From: Actinorugispora endophytica
Lineage (GTDB): Bacteria; Actinomycetota; Actinomycetes; Streptosporangiales; Streptosporangiaceae
Length of the DNA: 64,000 bases
Reading direction: 5' to 3'
NCBI RefSeq assembly: GCF_004363075.1
Contig: NZ_SNYN01000002.1
Span: forward strand, 124,001-188,000
The notes beneath the pieces are model-generated. The model had not been told where the DNA came from. It worked only from the letters and a program-made list of their open reading frames with translations, and ran no database searches. Positions 24,311 to 33,495 of the stretch are shown in pieces; the first letter of the stretch is position 1, and each line of letters starts with the position of its first letter. Made by a program: the position numbers and the translations under genes.

Positions 24311-25680
24311 CCAACCCGTTCGAGGACCCCGACGGCTCCTACCTCGTCCTCGCCAACGACCTCGGGCAGCACTCGCTGTGGCCCGCCTCCCTCGACGTCC
24401 CCCGGGGGTGGACCGTGCGCCACGAGCGGGCCGACCGCGCCGGGTGCCTGGAGTACGTCGAGCGGGTCTGGACCGACATCCGCCCGACCGGACCCGCCGA
24501 GCCGGTGGACTACCCCTTCCGCGACTACGACCGGCTGGAGGTCGACCCCGTCTACGCCGAGCTCCGCCGCCACCGGCCGGTGCTCCGCGTCCGGGTTCCC
24601 TACGGCGACGACGCGTGGCTCGTCACCCGCCACGAGGACGTCAAGACCGTGCTGGCGGACCCCAGGTTCAGCCGCGCGCTGGCCGCCGAGAACGACGAGT
24701 CGCGCCTGACCCCCCTGCCCGTCAACACCAGCATCCTGGGCACCGACCCGCCCGACCACACGAGGCTGCGGCGCCTGCTCGGCCACGTGTTCACCCCGAG
24801 GAAGGTCGAGGCGCTGCGCCCGCGCGTGCGGCGGACCAGCCTGGACCTGCTCGCCGCGATGGAGTCCAAGGGCGCCCCCGGCGACCTGGTCGAGGACTTC
24901 TCGCTCCCGCTCACCGCCCTGGTCGTCTGCGAGCTCCTCGGCGTCCCCCACGACGACCGGCCGAGGTTCCGGGTGTGGCTGGACGCGTTCTCCAGCACCA
25001 CGGCGCTGAGCGCCGGGGAGGTCGAGTCGCGCACGGCGGCGCTCTACGACTACATCGGCGACCTGGTCGGGCAGCGCCGCCGCGACCCCCGCGAGGACCT
25101 CATCAGCGCGATGGTGAAGATCAGCGACGACAGCGGGAGGCTGAGCGAGAAGGAGCTCGTCGAACTCGCCAGCGTCCTGCTGATCGCGGGCTACGAGACC
25201 ACCTCGGCCCAGCTCATGAACTCCGTCCACGTGCTGTTCTCGCACCCCGGGGCGCACGCCGAGCTGCGCGCGGACCCCGCCCTGCTGCCGAAGGCCGTGG
25301 ACGAGCTGCTCCGCTTCGTGCCCCTGGACGCGCACGTCGCCTTCGCGCGCTACGCCCGCGAGGACGTCGAGCTCAGCGGGACCCTGGTCCGGGCGGGCGA
25401 GGCGGTCCTCCCGGTCCTGCCCTCCGCGAACCGGGACGCCTCGGTCTTCGAGGACCCCGACCGGCTCGACCTGCGCCGGGGGCGCAACCCCCACCTCGGC
25501 TTCGGCCACGGGATCCACCGCTGCGTCGGCGCGCCCCTGGCCAGGATCGAACTGGAGGAGGGGCTCGACACGCTCCTGCGGACGTTCCCGGGGCTGCGCC
25601 CCGCCGTGCCCCCGGAGGAGATGGAGTTCAGGGAGGGCATCCAGGTGCGGATGCTCAGGCGCCTGCCGGTGCGCTGGTGA
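24307..25680 (+). CDS. tleB: MbtH-cytochrome P450 fusion, TleB/LtxB-like indolactam cyclase candidate
   Basis: The protein has 457 residues; GTG at 24307 overlaps the NRPS stop by 4 nt. Residues 1-60 form a complete MbtH domain: [46 protein letters not shown] full bacterial class I P450 follows: I-helix [12 protein letters not shown] (about 290-301), K-helix ELLRF, and heme loop [15 protein letters not shown] with the cysteine near 406. There is no stop or frame change between the modules, so this is one polypeptide. By analogy with TleB/LtxB/MpnC it should catalyse the oxidative N-C4(indole) bond that closes indolactam V. The fusion may tether the P450 to the NRPS; that is inference. Confidence 0.88.
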
Positions 25681-25748
25681 ACCGGCACGAGGACCACCGG
25701 CACGAGGACGACGGACACCGGAACGACAGGGAAGAGGGACACGGGAAC

Positions 25749-26897
25749 ATGAGCGCCGAGAAGCCGCCGCAGGGCGGGGACCCCTTCGTCGTCAGCGGCC
25801 CGCTGCCGAGGGACCACCCGCTGCGCCTGGCCACCGACCGCTACCCGCCGGCCACGAGCCGCCTCGACGCCGCCGCGGACAAGCTCGCGCGCTGCCACAA
25901 GGGGCTGGGCCTGCCCTCGGAGCAGGCCGCCGACGCGGCCCGCCTCCTCTCCGAGGTGTGGGGGCCGTCCGCCGACCGGCCGATCGGGGACCCGCGCTGG
26001 CGCTGCTACATCTCCGTCGACGGGTCGCCCTTCGAGCTTTCCGCGTCCTGGCGGGGCGGGGCCGCGGAGGTGCGGATCTCGGTCGAGGCGCTGGCGGACC
26101 CGCCGGAGCCCGTCGCCAACCAGGCGTTCGGGTGGGACTACCTGCGCGGCCTCGCGGGACGCCCGGGAGCGCGCGTGGAGCACGTCCTCGCGCTGGAGGA
26201 CCTGTTCCGCTCGGCCGCCCCCCGCGAGCACTACTGGATGGGGCACGGGGTGGCGTGGCCCCCCGGAGGCGACCCGCTGTTCAAGGTCTACCTCGACCCG
26301 CACGTCGGCGGCCCCGAGCACGCCCCGGCGGTGGTCGGCGAGGCCATGGAGCGCCTGGGGGCGGGGAAGGCGTGGCGCGCCGCGCTCGCCCACATCGACG
26401 GACACGGCGGCCCGGGGCGGATCGGGGCGCTCTCCCTCGACCTGGTGGACCCGGAGCGGGCGCGGGCCAAGGTCTACCTCCAGTACCCGGACCTGGACGC
26501 CGAGGCCATCGACCGGCAGGCCGGGATCGCCCGGGGCCACGTCCCCGGCGCGTTCGCGGCCGCCCTGCGCGCGATCCTGGGCGGGTTCGACCCGCCGTTC
26601 GCCAGGCCCCCGGTCACCTGCTTCGCCTTCAGGAAGGGCGAGGCCCGGCCGGTGTCCGCGGCCCTGTACGTGCCGATGGTGCCGCCGTTCGCCGACGACG
26701 CCGAGGCCCGCGACCGCGTCGCGGCGTTCATGCGGGGCGTGGGCGTGGACCCGGGGCCGTACGCGTCCTTCCTGGAATCCCTCGCGGACCGGCCGCTCGA
26801 CGGGTCCCGGAACCAGAACTTCATCGCCTACGAGCCCGCCGGTCCGGGGCGGGAACCCCGCTTCTCCGTCTACGCGGCCCCCGGCCTCTACGCCTGA
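25749..26897 (+). CDS. tleC: ABBA-type aromatic (indole) prenyltransferase
   Basis: The protein has 382 residues; AGGGACACGGGAAC precedes the ATG, 68 nt after the P450. It shows the DMATS/CymD pattern: SPFELSASWRGG, the diphosphate-binding strands FKVYLDPHVGG and AKVYLQYPDLD, VTCFAFRKGE and a closing FSVYAAPGLY. These alternate basic and Tyr residues in the beta-barrel, and the Mg-binding DDxxD is absent, as expected for the family. In lyngbyatoxin, teleocidin and pendolmycin clusters the equivalent enzyme (LtxC, TleC, MpnD) prenylates indolactam V at C7 with GPP or DMAPP. The donor cannot be read from sequence. Confidence 0.85.
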   Translation: MSAEKPPQGGDPFVVSGPLPRDHPLRLATDRYPPATSRLDAAADKLARCHKGLGLPSEQAADAARLLSEVWGPSADRPIGDPRWRCYISVDGSPFELSASWRGGAAEVRISVEALADPPEPVANQAFGWDYLRGLAGRPGARVEHVLALEDLFRSAAPREHYWMGHGVAWPPGGDPLFKVYLDPHVGGPEHAPAVVGEAMERLGAGKAWRAALAHIDGHGGPGRIGALSLDLVDPERARAKVYLQYPDLDAEAIDRQAGIARGHVPGAFAAALRAILGGFDPPFARPPVTCFAFRKGEARPVSAALYVPMVPPFADDAEARDRVAAFMRGVGVDPGPYASFLESLADRPLDGSRNQNFIAYEPAGPGREPRFSVYAAPGLYA

Positions 26898-26948
26898 GCA
26901 TCCCCGCGCCGCAGATCCCGTGGACCTGACCGAGAGAGGAACCAGACC

Positions 26949-27713
26949 GTGACAGAGTCCGGACCGGAGACACCGCCCGGCCCCCTGGCCGGGAAGAGCG
27001 CCGTGGTGACCGGCGGCTCCCGGGGCATCGGGCGCGCCGTCGCCCTGAGGCTGGCCCGGGAGGGCTGCGCCGTGCTGTTCAGCTACCGCGACGACGCGGC
27101 CGCCGCCCGCGAGGTCGTGGCCGAGATCCGCGCCGCCGGGGGGCGGGCCGAGGCCGAACGCGTCGACCTGGGGGTCCTGTCCGACCTCGACCGGCTGTTC
27201 GCCGCCGCCGAGGCGTTCGGCGGGGCGGACATCCTGGTCAACAACGCGGCCGTCAGCGGGGCGAGCGCCATCGCCGACATCACCGAGGCGGAGTACGACC
27301 GGATCATGGCGGTCAACGCCAAGGCGCCGCTGTTCGCGCTGCGCTGGGCCGGGAACCACCTCCGCAAGGGGGGCCGGATCGTCAACGTCTCCTCGCTGAA
27401 CACCGCCGTGCCCGAGCCCGGGGCGGCCGCCTACTCGGCGAGCAAGGCGGCGCTGGAGCAGTTCACCCGGGTGGCGTCCCGCGAGTTCGCGGATCGCGGG
27501 ATCACCGTCAACACCGTCTCCCCGGGGCCCGTCGAGACCGACATGCTCCTGGCCGCGAACCCGCCGGAGGTCCTGGAGCAGGCCGCCGCCATGACCCCGC
27601 TCGGCAGGCTCGGGCGGCCCGCCGACATCGCCGACGTGGTCGCCTTCCTCGCGGGCCCCGACGCCCGCTGGATCACCGGCCAGAAGCTGGTCGTCGCGGG
27701 CGGCCTGGCCTGA
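26949..27713 (+). CDS. SDR family oxidoreductase, last gene of the NRPS operon
   Basis: The protein has 254 residues; GTG at 26949 follows GAGAGGA. It is a classical FabG-like SDR: cofactor loop VTGGSRGIG (about 18-26), NNAAVS, catalytic Ser in NVSS, YSASK (about 161-165) and VSPGPVETDM. A final WITGQKLVVAGGLA is typical of this clade. It follows the prenyltransferase by 51 nt on the same strand and ends before a strong hairpin, so it is probably co-transcribed. Its role is unclear, since the NRPS reductase can already give the alcohol; it may oxidise or reduce a later intermediate. Confidence 0.87.
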   Translation: MTESGPETPPGPLAGKSAVVTGGSRGIGRAVALRLAREGCAVLFSYRDDAAAAREVVAEIRAAGGRAEAERVDLGVLSDLDRLFAAAEAFGGADILVNNAAVSGASAIADITEAEYDRIMAVNAKAPLFALRWAGNHLRKGGRIVNVSSLNTAVPEPGAAAYSASKAALEQFTRVASREFADRGITVNTVSPGPVETDMLLAANPPEVLEQAAAMTPLGRLGRPADIADVVAFLAGPDARWITGQKLVVAGGLA

Positions 27714-27784
27714 CCCACCGCCCCCTCCACCGCCGCCACTGTCCCCGCCCCCGCCCCCGCCCCCTCCACCGTCCCGCCTCCGCC

Positions 27785-27846
27785 GGTGATCTTGACCTTT
27801 TCGGGGTCTCAACCGCGTCCGAGACCCCGGAAAGGTCAAGATCACC
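27785..27846. terminator. Long palindrome, probable bidirectional terminator
   Basis: Arms 27785-27810 and 27821-27846 (26 nt, one mismatch) enclose a 10-nt loop; the core is TGACCTTTTCGGGGTCTC. It lies between convergent genes. A second palindrome with the same core is at 63191-63260. Confidence 0.75.
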
Positions 27847-27868
27847 AGGGAGGAGGGCGGTGGCGGGG

Positions 27869-28183
27869 TCAGTCGGTGCCGTAGACGACGGTGCGGGTCT
27901 CCAGCAGGACCGCGTCCTCGGGCAGGGGCGCGGCGGGGACGTCGGGTTCGACGGCGCGGATCCAGATGTCGGTGTCGGACGAGTACAGGTCGTGGCGCTC
28001 CAGGGCTTCCCACAGGTCGAAGGCCAGGGCGGTGGCGGCGCAGGCGCACGAGCCGGTGATCGGCGGGCGCAGCGGCGAGCGCCGACCGGCCAGGCTCATC
28101 CCGTCGTCGTCGGGCTCGCCGCCCTTGATCACCTGGATGAGGGCGGTGTGCAGCTGCACACCGTCGGGCACGGACGCGGACAT
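27869..28183 (-). CDS. Small hypothetical protein, probably HATPase-associated
   Basis: The protein has 104 residues; AAGGAG precedes the ATG on the reverse strand. It contains CACAATALAFDLWEALERHDL and a C-terminal DAVLLETRTVVYGTD. I recognise no catalytic motif. It lies downstream of the HATPase gene and near XRE/DUF397 genes, a neighbourhood that recurs in actinomycetes as a local regulatory module, so a small modulatory role is likely but unproven. Confidence 0.6.
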   Translation of the reverse strand: MSASVPDGVQLHTALIQVIKGGEPDDDGMSLAGRRSPLRPPITGSCACAATALAFDLWEALERHDLYSSDTDIWIRAVEPDVPAAPLPEDAVLLETRTVVYGTD

Positions 28184-28259
28184 GGCGGAACTCCTTGGAT
28201 GCGGGTGGTGCGGGAAAGGGAAAGGGACGGCAGCCCGTGCGGGGCCGCCCGCTGCCGGA

Positions 28260-28778
28260 TCAGGCAGCGGGGGAGGGACGCGCGGAGGCGGGGGCGGAGG
28301 GTCCGAGCCAGTCCAGCTCGAAGAACACGCCGGGGCCGCGCGGGGACTCGAAGCGCCCCCACCGGTGGGCCAGGGCGGCGACCAGGAACAGGCCGCGCCC
28401 TGACTCGGCGTCGAGGCGGGGGAGGTCGGGGGGACCGGATTCGGTGGCGGAGGTGGTGGCGGCCTCGACGGCGAAAGGGTTCCTGCCCTCGCTGGTCACC
28501 TGCACCCGCAGGTGAGCGGCGCCGAGGAAGGCCCGCACGTGGAACGCGCCCCCGCCGCCGTGCCGGACGGCGTTGGCGGCCGGCTCCGACAGCAGGAGCA
28601 GCGCGTCGCCGATCACCTCGCCGGGGACCAGGGCCGGTCCCATCCGGTCCCGAAGCCACAGGCGGGCAAGGCCGACATCGCCGGGCCGCCCCTCGAACCG
28701 CCGCGCGCACCGCTGCGGACGCGGAGATCGGGGCGGCCGGGGGAAGTCCCCGGGCACGGGAAAGATACGGTTGAGCAT
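28260..28778 (-). CDS. HATPase_c-type ATP-binding protein (RsbW/anti-sigma-like)
   Basis: The protein has 172 residues; GCGAGGAC precedes the ATG. It is a GHKL ATPase with N-box LLLSEPAANAVRHGGG (about 63-78) and G-boxes in LDAESGRGLFLVAALAHRWG (about 122-141). The short form without sensor domains matches the RsbW-like ATP-binding proteins abundant in actinomycetes, which act as serine kinases or anti-sigma switches. It is divergent from an XRE-DUF5753 regulator across an A/T-rich promoter region (28860-28990) with repeated ATGCAT motifs. Confidence 0.85.
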   Translation of the reverse strand: MLNRIFPVPGDFPRPPRSPRPQRCARRFEGRPGDVGLARLWLRDRMGPALVPGEVIGDALLLLSEPAANAVRHGGGGAFHVRAFLGAAHLRVQVTSEGRNPFAVEAATTSATESGPPDLPRLDAESGRGLFLVAALAHRWGRFESPRGPGVFFELDWLGPSAPASARPSPAA

Positions 28779-28996
28779 GGGTCCTCGCCTGTTCTGAGCA
28801 GGTTGGGGGCCAAGGCCCTGACCGGGTGTTCCAGCACCAGGTCAGGGCCGCTTTCGTGTGCGACGCTTAATTCCTGAGTGTTGCGTCGTCTACATCGATG
28901 CATCATGCCGTGCATAATGCATTGACTTATGTGTACTACACTCTGTTGCCAAGCGCTAGCTGTTCCACAAACTTGTTTTGACGGGGAGACGGAGAG

Positions 28997-29863
28997 ATGC
29001 CCGTGCCTCAGAGGCAAAGGAAGACGGTGCGGGGACGCAGGCTGTCCACGGAGTTGAAGCGCCTTCGAGAGGCGGCTGATATGCCGGGAGAGCAGGTCGC
29101 CTCAGAGTTGAAGTGGTCGCAGTCCAAAGTGAGTCGGATCGAGAACGGCCGGACTCAGGTGAGCGCAAGGGACCTTCGCAGTCTGCTCACGCTCTACGGT
29201 GTCGAAGCGGACCGTCACGAGAGGTACCTCGAACTGAGCAAAGGGGCCAGGCTCAAGGGCTGGTGGGACGAGTACGCCGATGCGATCCCACGCGACTACG
29301 CCAACTACATCGAGTTGGAGACCGAGGCGAGCAGCCTTTTGATCTACACCCCGCAGATCGTCACAGGCATCCTCCAGACCGAGGACTACGCGCGACACGT
29401 CATCCAGTCGGCCTTGCTGATCTCGCCTCCCGGGGAGGTCAACCGCCGGATCAAGGTCCGGATGGAGCGCCAGGAGCGGTTTGTCCGAGACCGGCCTCGA
29501 TCGCTGTCGGTCGTACTCGACGAAGCTGCGCTGCGCCGCGAGGTCGGTGGCCCCCAAGTCATGCGAGCGCAGTTGAACCGGCTTCTTGAGCTGGGAGAAG
29601 AGGACAACGTCACCTTGCGGGTGCTTCCCTTCGATGCCGGTGAACATCCCGCCACCGCAGGCGAGTTCACTATTCTGCGGTTCCCTGACGAAGAGGACAC
29701 CGACGTTGTTCATGTGGAAGCCATGACAAGTAGCCTCTATGTCGAACAAGAGGCGGAAGTCTTCCGCTACACGCTCGCTTTCAACCAGTTGTGTGCTTCT
29801 GCGCTTCCCCCTGAAGAGTCCAGCGACTTCATGGCCTCACTGCTCAAGGAAGGGGAGGGGTAG
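28997..29863 (+). CDS. XRE family regulator with DUF5753
   Basis: The protein has 288 residues. The N-terminal XRE HTH reads STELKRLREAADMPGEQVASELKWSQSKVSRIENGRTQV (about 17-55). The C-terminal DUF5753 domain includes YTPQIVTGILQTEDYARHV and the late LRFPDEEDTDVVHVE. It is paired with a DUF397 gene 22 nt downstream, the conserved actinomycete module (WhiJ/BldB-like neighbourhoods) in which the HTH protein and the DUF397 peptide act together in developmental or antibiotic regulation. A/T-rich DNA upstream should hold the promoter. Confidence 0.92.
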   Translation: MPVPQRQRKTVRGRRLSTELKRLREAADMPGEQVASELKWSQSKVSRIENGRTQVSARDLRSLLTLYGVEADRHERYLELSKGARLKGWWDEYADAIPRDYANYIELETEASSLLIYTPQIVTGILQTEDYARHVIQSALLISPPGEVNRRIKVRMERQERFVRDRPRSLSVVLDEAALRREVGGPQVMRAQLNRLLELGEEDNVTLRVLPFDAGEHPATAGEFTILRFPDEEDTDVVHVEAMTSSLYVEQEAEVFRYTLAFNQLCASALPPEESSDFMASLLKEGEG

Positions 29864-29885
29864 GTCTACCGAGAGGAGTCATGGA

Positions 29886-30089
29886 ATGCCCACATCGCAG
29901 CCTTCCCCGACAGGTTGGCGCAAGTCCAGCTACAGCGGGGACGGCCCTACCTGCGTAGAGGTCGGTGGGCTGGAACAGGGACGTGCGGTCCGCGACTCGA
30001 AGAACCCCGGTCTCGGCTTCCTGGCGTTCGGCGCCCCCGAGTGGCGCGCCTTCCTCTCCGCGCTCCGGGCCGGGGACCTCGCCGGGTAG
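29886..30089 (+). CDS. DUF397 domain protein
   Basis: The protein has 67 residues. ATG at 29886 is chosen because GAGAGGAG lies about 10 nt upstream; an out-of-frame ATG at 29881 is rejected. It shows the DUF397 signature: GWRKSSYSGDGPTCVEVG, VRDSKNPGLGFLAFGAPEWRAFLSAL. It is the small partner of the preceding XRE-DUF5753 regulator. The MITE-like element at 30114 begins 25 nt after its stop. Confidence 0.93.
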   Translation: MPTSQPSPTGWRKSSYSGDGPTCVEVGGLEQGRAVRDSKNPGLGFLAFGAPEWRAFLSALRAGDLAG

Positions 30090-30113
30090 GGAATCCCCGT
30101 CCCGGAAACCCCA

Positions 30114-30486
30114 TAGGGAAGCTCCGGCGCGGGGGTGGTTCGCGTACCGGTGCTTCGGGTGGGTCTTTCGGCCTCATGCCGTGCGGATCGCGAGGTCACG
30201 GCGGGCGGCGACGGCGGGCGCCGGTCGGGGCCGCGCCCATGATGTCCGTTGCGTGAGGTTTCGTTGGCGGTCGTGGGCTTTCTGCCCGTTTCGGGGTCTG
30301 GAAGGGCGGAAAGCCCATGATCATTCCGGGGCAGAGCGGAACCGGCCCTCGAACCTCCGCGTCACGGACATCCGGCGGGGACGCGCGGGCCTCCGGTCCC
30401 ACCCGCCGTCGCCGCCCGCCGTGACAGGCCCCGAGCGAACCCCGACCCGACAGAGCCCGAATCACCCCTGCGGCGGAGACTCCATA
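30114..30486 (-). mobile_element. MITE-like element, copy 2
   Basis: This 373-bp non-coding copy is bounded by TA at 30114-30115 and 30485-30486. The ends TAGGGAAGCTCCGGCGCG and the reverse complement of GGCGGAGACTCCATA are imperfect inverted repeats. The central hairpin (GGGCTTTCTGCCCG ... GGGCGGAAAGCCC) lies at about 30279-30320. It is inverted relative to the copies in the CRISPR arrays and sits just behind a DUF397 gene. Confidence 0.8.
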
Positions 30487-30810
30487 GCGAGAGCGTCCAG
30501 AGGATTCGGTGGTCTCCGGTCCAGGAGGACCGCCCCCCACGCTCAGGCCGATAGGGCCAGGGCGGCCGGAGCACGGGAGAGGAACGCCTGTTCCCGTTCT
30601 CCGGCCTGCCTGTTCTCGAAAGGGTGTCCTGGAAGGGGGAATCTCCGAGAAGGTCGCTGACGGTCCGGACGCGCGCGGACGTGGCGGCGGCGTGCGACCG
30701 CGTCCGTACCGGGACGGCGACCCCCGGCAGGCCCTTCTGCGGTTTTCCGCAGTCGAAGCGGGTGGCGGCCACCATGTCGGCGACCGCCGCTGATCCGTAC
30801 CCTCGGGGGA
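30487..30810 (+). other. Intergenic region without a supported gene
   Basis: It is GC-rich, with open frames on both strands that are overlapping, Arg/Gly-rich and lacking ribosome binding sites. I see nothing to annotate apart from the region upstream of the serine hydrolase start. Confidence 0.5.
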
Positions 30811-32349
30811 ATGCCCCTGCTCGGAAACCCCAGAACCCTCCGCCTCCCTTCACGCCCCGCCGCCCGCCTCGCCGTGGCGGGCGCCCTCGCCCTCGCCGCC
30901 CTCGCCGTGTCGGCGCCGGGCGCGCGCGCCGACGGCCCCGCGCCGGTCACCCCAGCCTCCGTCGACGCCCTCGTCCGGGACTACCGGGAGGACACCGGGC
31001 TCCCCGGCGCGGCGGTCGCCGTCACCCGGGGCACCGAGGTCGTGCACGCCCAGGGGTACGGCGAAACGCCCTCGGGGGAGGCCGTCACCGCCCGGACCCC
31101 GATGGCCGTGGCCTCGGTGAGCAAGTCCTTCACCGCGTTGGCGGTGCTCCAGCTCGTGGAGGAGGGCCGCGTGGAACTCGACGACCCCGTGCGCGACCAC
31201 CTGCCCGAGTTCGTGACGGCGGACCCGCGCGCGGACCGGATCACCGTGCGCCAGCTCCTCGACCAGACCTCGGGCATGTCCGACACCGGGTTCCCGTCCT
31301 TCACCCGGCCCCGGCCCGACACCCTGCGCGAGGCGGTGGAGGGGATGCGCGGCGCGGAGCTGGCAGCGGACCCAGGGACCCGCTGGGAGTACCACAACCC
31401 CAACTCCCAGGTCGCCGCGCGGCTGGTCGAGGTGGTCAGCGGCCGGTCGTTCGCCGACTACCTGGAGGCCCGCGTCTTCGGCCCGCTCGGAATGGACGAC
31501 AGCTCCACGGGCGACACCGACCGCGACCTGCCGCCCAGCGCGCACGGCCACCTCAGGGTCCTCGGCCGGGCCGTGGCGGCGCCCGAGCCGCCCGCCTTCG
31601 GCAACGGCTCCGGCGGCGTGCTCAGCACCGCCGAGGACATGGCCGCCTGGCTGATCGCGCAGAACAACGGGGGAGCGGGAGCGGACGGCACCCGGATCGC
31701 CTCGGCCGAGAGCGTCGCCCTGGCGCACACCCCCTCGCCGGTCTCCGGCTCCTACGCGCTGGGCTGGTCCGTCGGCGAGACCCGGTCGGGGGCGCGGATC
31801 GTCGAGCACAGCGGGGACCTGTTCACGTCCACCGCGCACCAGGCGCTGCTGCCCGAGTCGGGTTACGGCGTCGCGGTCATGGCCAACACCGGGATGGCGT
31901 ACGGGGACGCCTCGGCCATCGTCGAGGGCCTGGTCGCCATGATCGAGGGCGGGGACGCGACCGTCCCGCAGCCCCAGGGGCAGGTGCTCCTGCTGGGGAC
32001 CGACGCGGTCTTCCTGCTCCTCGGCGCGGCGGCCGTCCTGTTGTCCGGGCGCGGCGTGCTGCGTTCGCGCCGGTGGGCCGGGCGCCGCGCGGGAGCGCCG
32101 CTGTGGCGGACGGCGGCGCGGCTGCTGCCCCTCGCGGGCCCGCCCGTGCTGTTCGCGGAGGTCCACAGGGTGGTCGGGTTCCTGTACCGGGGACGCGACG
32201 TGGCCTGGATCCAGGTGCCCTACCTCTACCCCTCCTTCATGGTCCTTCTCGGCGCGGCGGCGCTGGGCTGCGCCGCGGTCGCCGCCGCGCGCCTCGCCGC
32301 ACTGGCGCGGGGGAGGGCGGACTGGAGGAGCCGGGCCGCCGAGCGCTGA
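30811..32349 (+). CDS. Membrane-anchored serine hydrolase of the beta-lactamase/PBP4* family
   Basis: The protein has 512 residues. A signal peptide (LAVAGALALAALAVSAPGARA) precedes a class C-like serine hydrolase domain: SVSK with the nucleophilic serine (about residue 103), the YHN motif (about 195) and HSGDLF in place of KTG (about 332). The last 120 residues form about four membrane helices, anchoring the domain outside the cell. These proteins are typically D-aminopeptidases, esterases or PBP-like enzymes, rarely true beta-lactamases. No operon partner is evident. Confidence 0.85.
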   Translation: MPLLGNPRTLRLPSRPAARLAVAGALALAALAVSAPGARADGPAPVTPASVDALVRDYREDTGLPGAAVAVTRGTEVVHAQGYGETPSGEAVTARTPMAVASVSKSFTALAVLQLVEEGRVELDDPVRDHLPEFVTADPRADRITVRQLLDQTSGMSDTGFPSFTRPRPDTLREAVEGMRGAELAADPGTRWEYHNPNSQVAARLVEVVSGRSFADYLEARVFGPLGMDDSSTGDTDRDLPPSAHGHLRVLGRAVAAPEPPAFGNGSGGVLSTAEDMAAWLIAQNNGGAGADGTRIASAESVALAHTPSPVSGSYALGWSVGETRSGARIVEHSGDLFTSTAHQALLPESGYGVAVMANTGMAYGDASAIVEGLVAMIEGGDATVPQPQGQVLLLGTDAVFLLLGAAAVLLSGRGVLRSRRWAGRRAGAPLWRTAARLLPLAGPPVLFAEVHRVVGFLYRGRDVAWIQVPYLYPSFMVLLGAAALGCAAVAAARLAALARGRADWRSRAAER

Positions 32350-32399
32350 GACCGGGAAAACCGGTTGCCCCGGGGAAGGCCCGCCGTGAGAATGCCGGG

Positions 32400-33467
32400 A
32401 TGCGGGTAGGGGTGGTCGGTCTCGGGATGGGCCTGCACCTGGCGGAGTGGTGCCGCCGGGTGGGCGTGGACGTGGTGGCGGCGTGCGACCGCGACCCCGG
32501 GCGCCGCGCGGCGGCGGGGGAGAGGCTGCCGGGCGCCGCCCTGACCGGCCGCTGGCAGGACCTGCTCGACCACCGGCTCGACGGGGTGGTGCTCGCCAAC
32601 GACTTCGACGAGCACGCGCCGCTCGCGATCGCGTTCCTGGAGCGCGGCGTTCACGTGCTGTCCGAGGCCGCCGCGTGCGCCGACGAGGACGAGGGGCGGC
32701 GGCTCGTCGAGGCGGCGGAGCGGTCCCGCGCCACGTACTCCTTCGCCGAGAACTACGTGGCGCACCCCCACGTGCGCCTCGTCCGCCAGGCGGTCGACTC
32801 CGGCGAGGTGGGGCGGATCAGCCTGGTCGAGGCCGACTACCTGCACGGGATGTCCCCCGACGGGGTCGCGGCGCTGATCGGCGACCCCGCCCACTGGCGG
32901 GGCCGGATCGCCCCGACCGCGTACTGCACGCACACCGTCTCGCCCGTGCTCGCGCTCACCGGCGAGCGGCCCGTGGAGGTCTCGGCGTTCACCGTGGACG
33001 AGGCCGACGCCCGCGCCTCGGTCGTCATGCTGGTGCGGCTGTCCGGCGGGGCGCTGGCGGTCACCCGGCACGGCTTCCTCCAGGGCGAGCCCGACAGCCA
33101 CTGGAGCTGGGTGTCGGTGCGCGGCACCCGCGCCCTGGCCGAGTCCGTGCGCGGACCCGGCGAACGGGCGTGGTCGGTGCGGGTCCGGGCCGAGGGGTGG
33201 ACCGAGCCCGGCGGCCGCGCGCGGGAGGAGGAGCGCGTCCCGCCCCCTCTCCTCCTGGACGGGAAGGCCGTGGAGCGCGCCGCGGAGGGCACCGTCCTGG
33301 TCCTCCGGGCGTTCCGGGCCACCGTCGAGAAGGGGGAGCCGCCGCTGGTCCCGGTGCGGCCCGCCGTGGCCGCCTCACTGGTCGGCGTGGCGGGCGCGGA
33401 GTCGCTGGGGAACGGCTCGCGCCCCGTGCCGGTCCCCGACGTCTTCGGGGACGCCGACCGGCGGTAG
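32400..33467 (+). CDS. Gfo/Idh/MocA family oxidoreductase
   Basis: The protein has 355 residues; ATG at 32400 begins RVGVVGLGMGLHLAEWC. The N-terminal Rossmann fold has GLGMG and an acidic residue after strand 2 (VVAACDRDP). The family signature is weak: EKP is replaced by HVLSEAAACADED, and the catalytic area reads ENYVAHPHVR ... HGMSPDG. Loss of the EKP lysine suggests a divergent activity. It is convergent with the sigma factor gene, with a 28-bp gap. Confidence 0.8.
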   Translation: MRVGVVGLGMGLHLAEWCRRVGVDVVAACDRDPGRRAAAGERLPGAALTGRWQDLLDHRLDGVVLANDFDEHAPLAIAFLERGVHVLSEAAACADEDEGRRLVEAAERSRATYSFAENYVAHPHVRLVRQAVDSGEVGRISLVEADYLHGMSPDGVAALIGDPAHWRGRIAPTAYCTHTVSPVLALTGERPVEVSAFTVDEADARASVVMLVRLSGGALAVTRHGFLQGEPDSHWSWVSVRGTRALAESVRGPGERAWSVRVRAEGWTEPGGRAREEERVPPPLLLDGKAVERAAEGTVLVLRAFRATVEKGEPPLVPVRPAVAASLVGVAGAESLGNGSRPVPVPDVFGDADRR

Positions 33468-33495
33468 CCCCGGCACCGGCCGGAGCGGTCCCGCC

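Noticed and set aside
30811-32349. Calling this serine hydrolase a class C beta-lactamase
   Set aside because: KTG is replaced by HSG and there is a C-terminal membrane domain; it fits better as a PBP4*/esterase-like protein.
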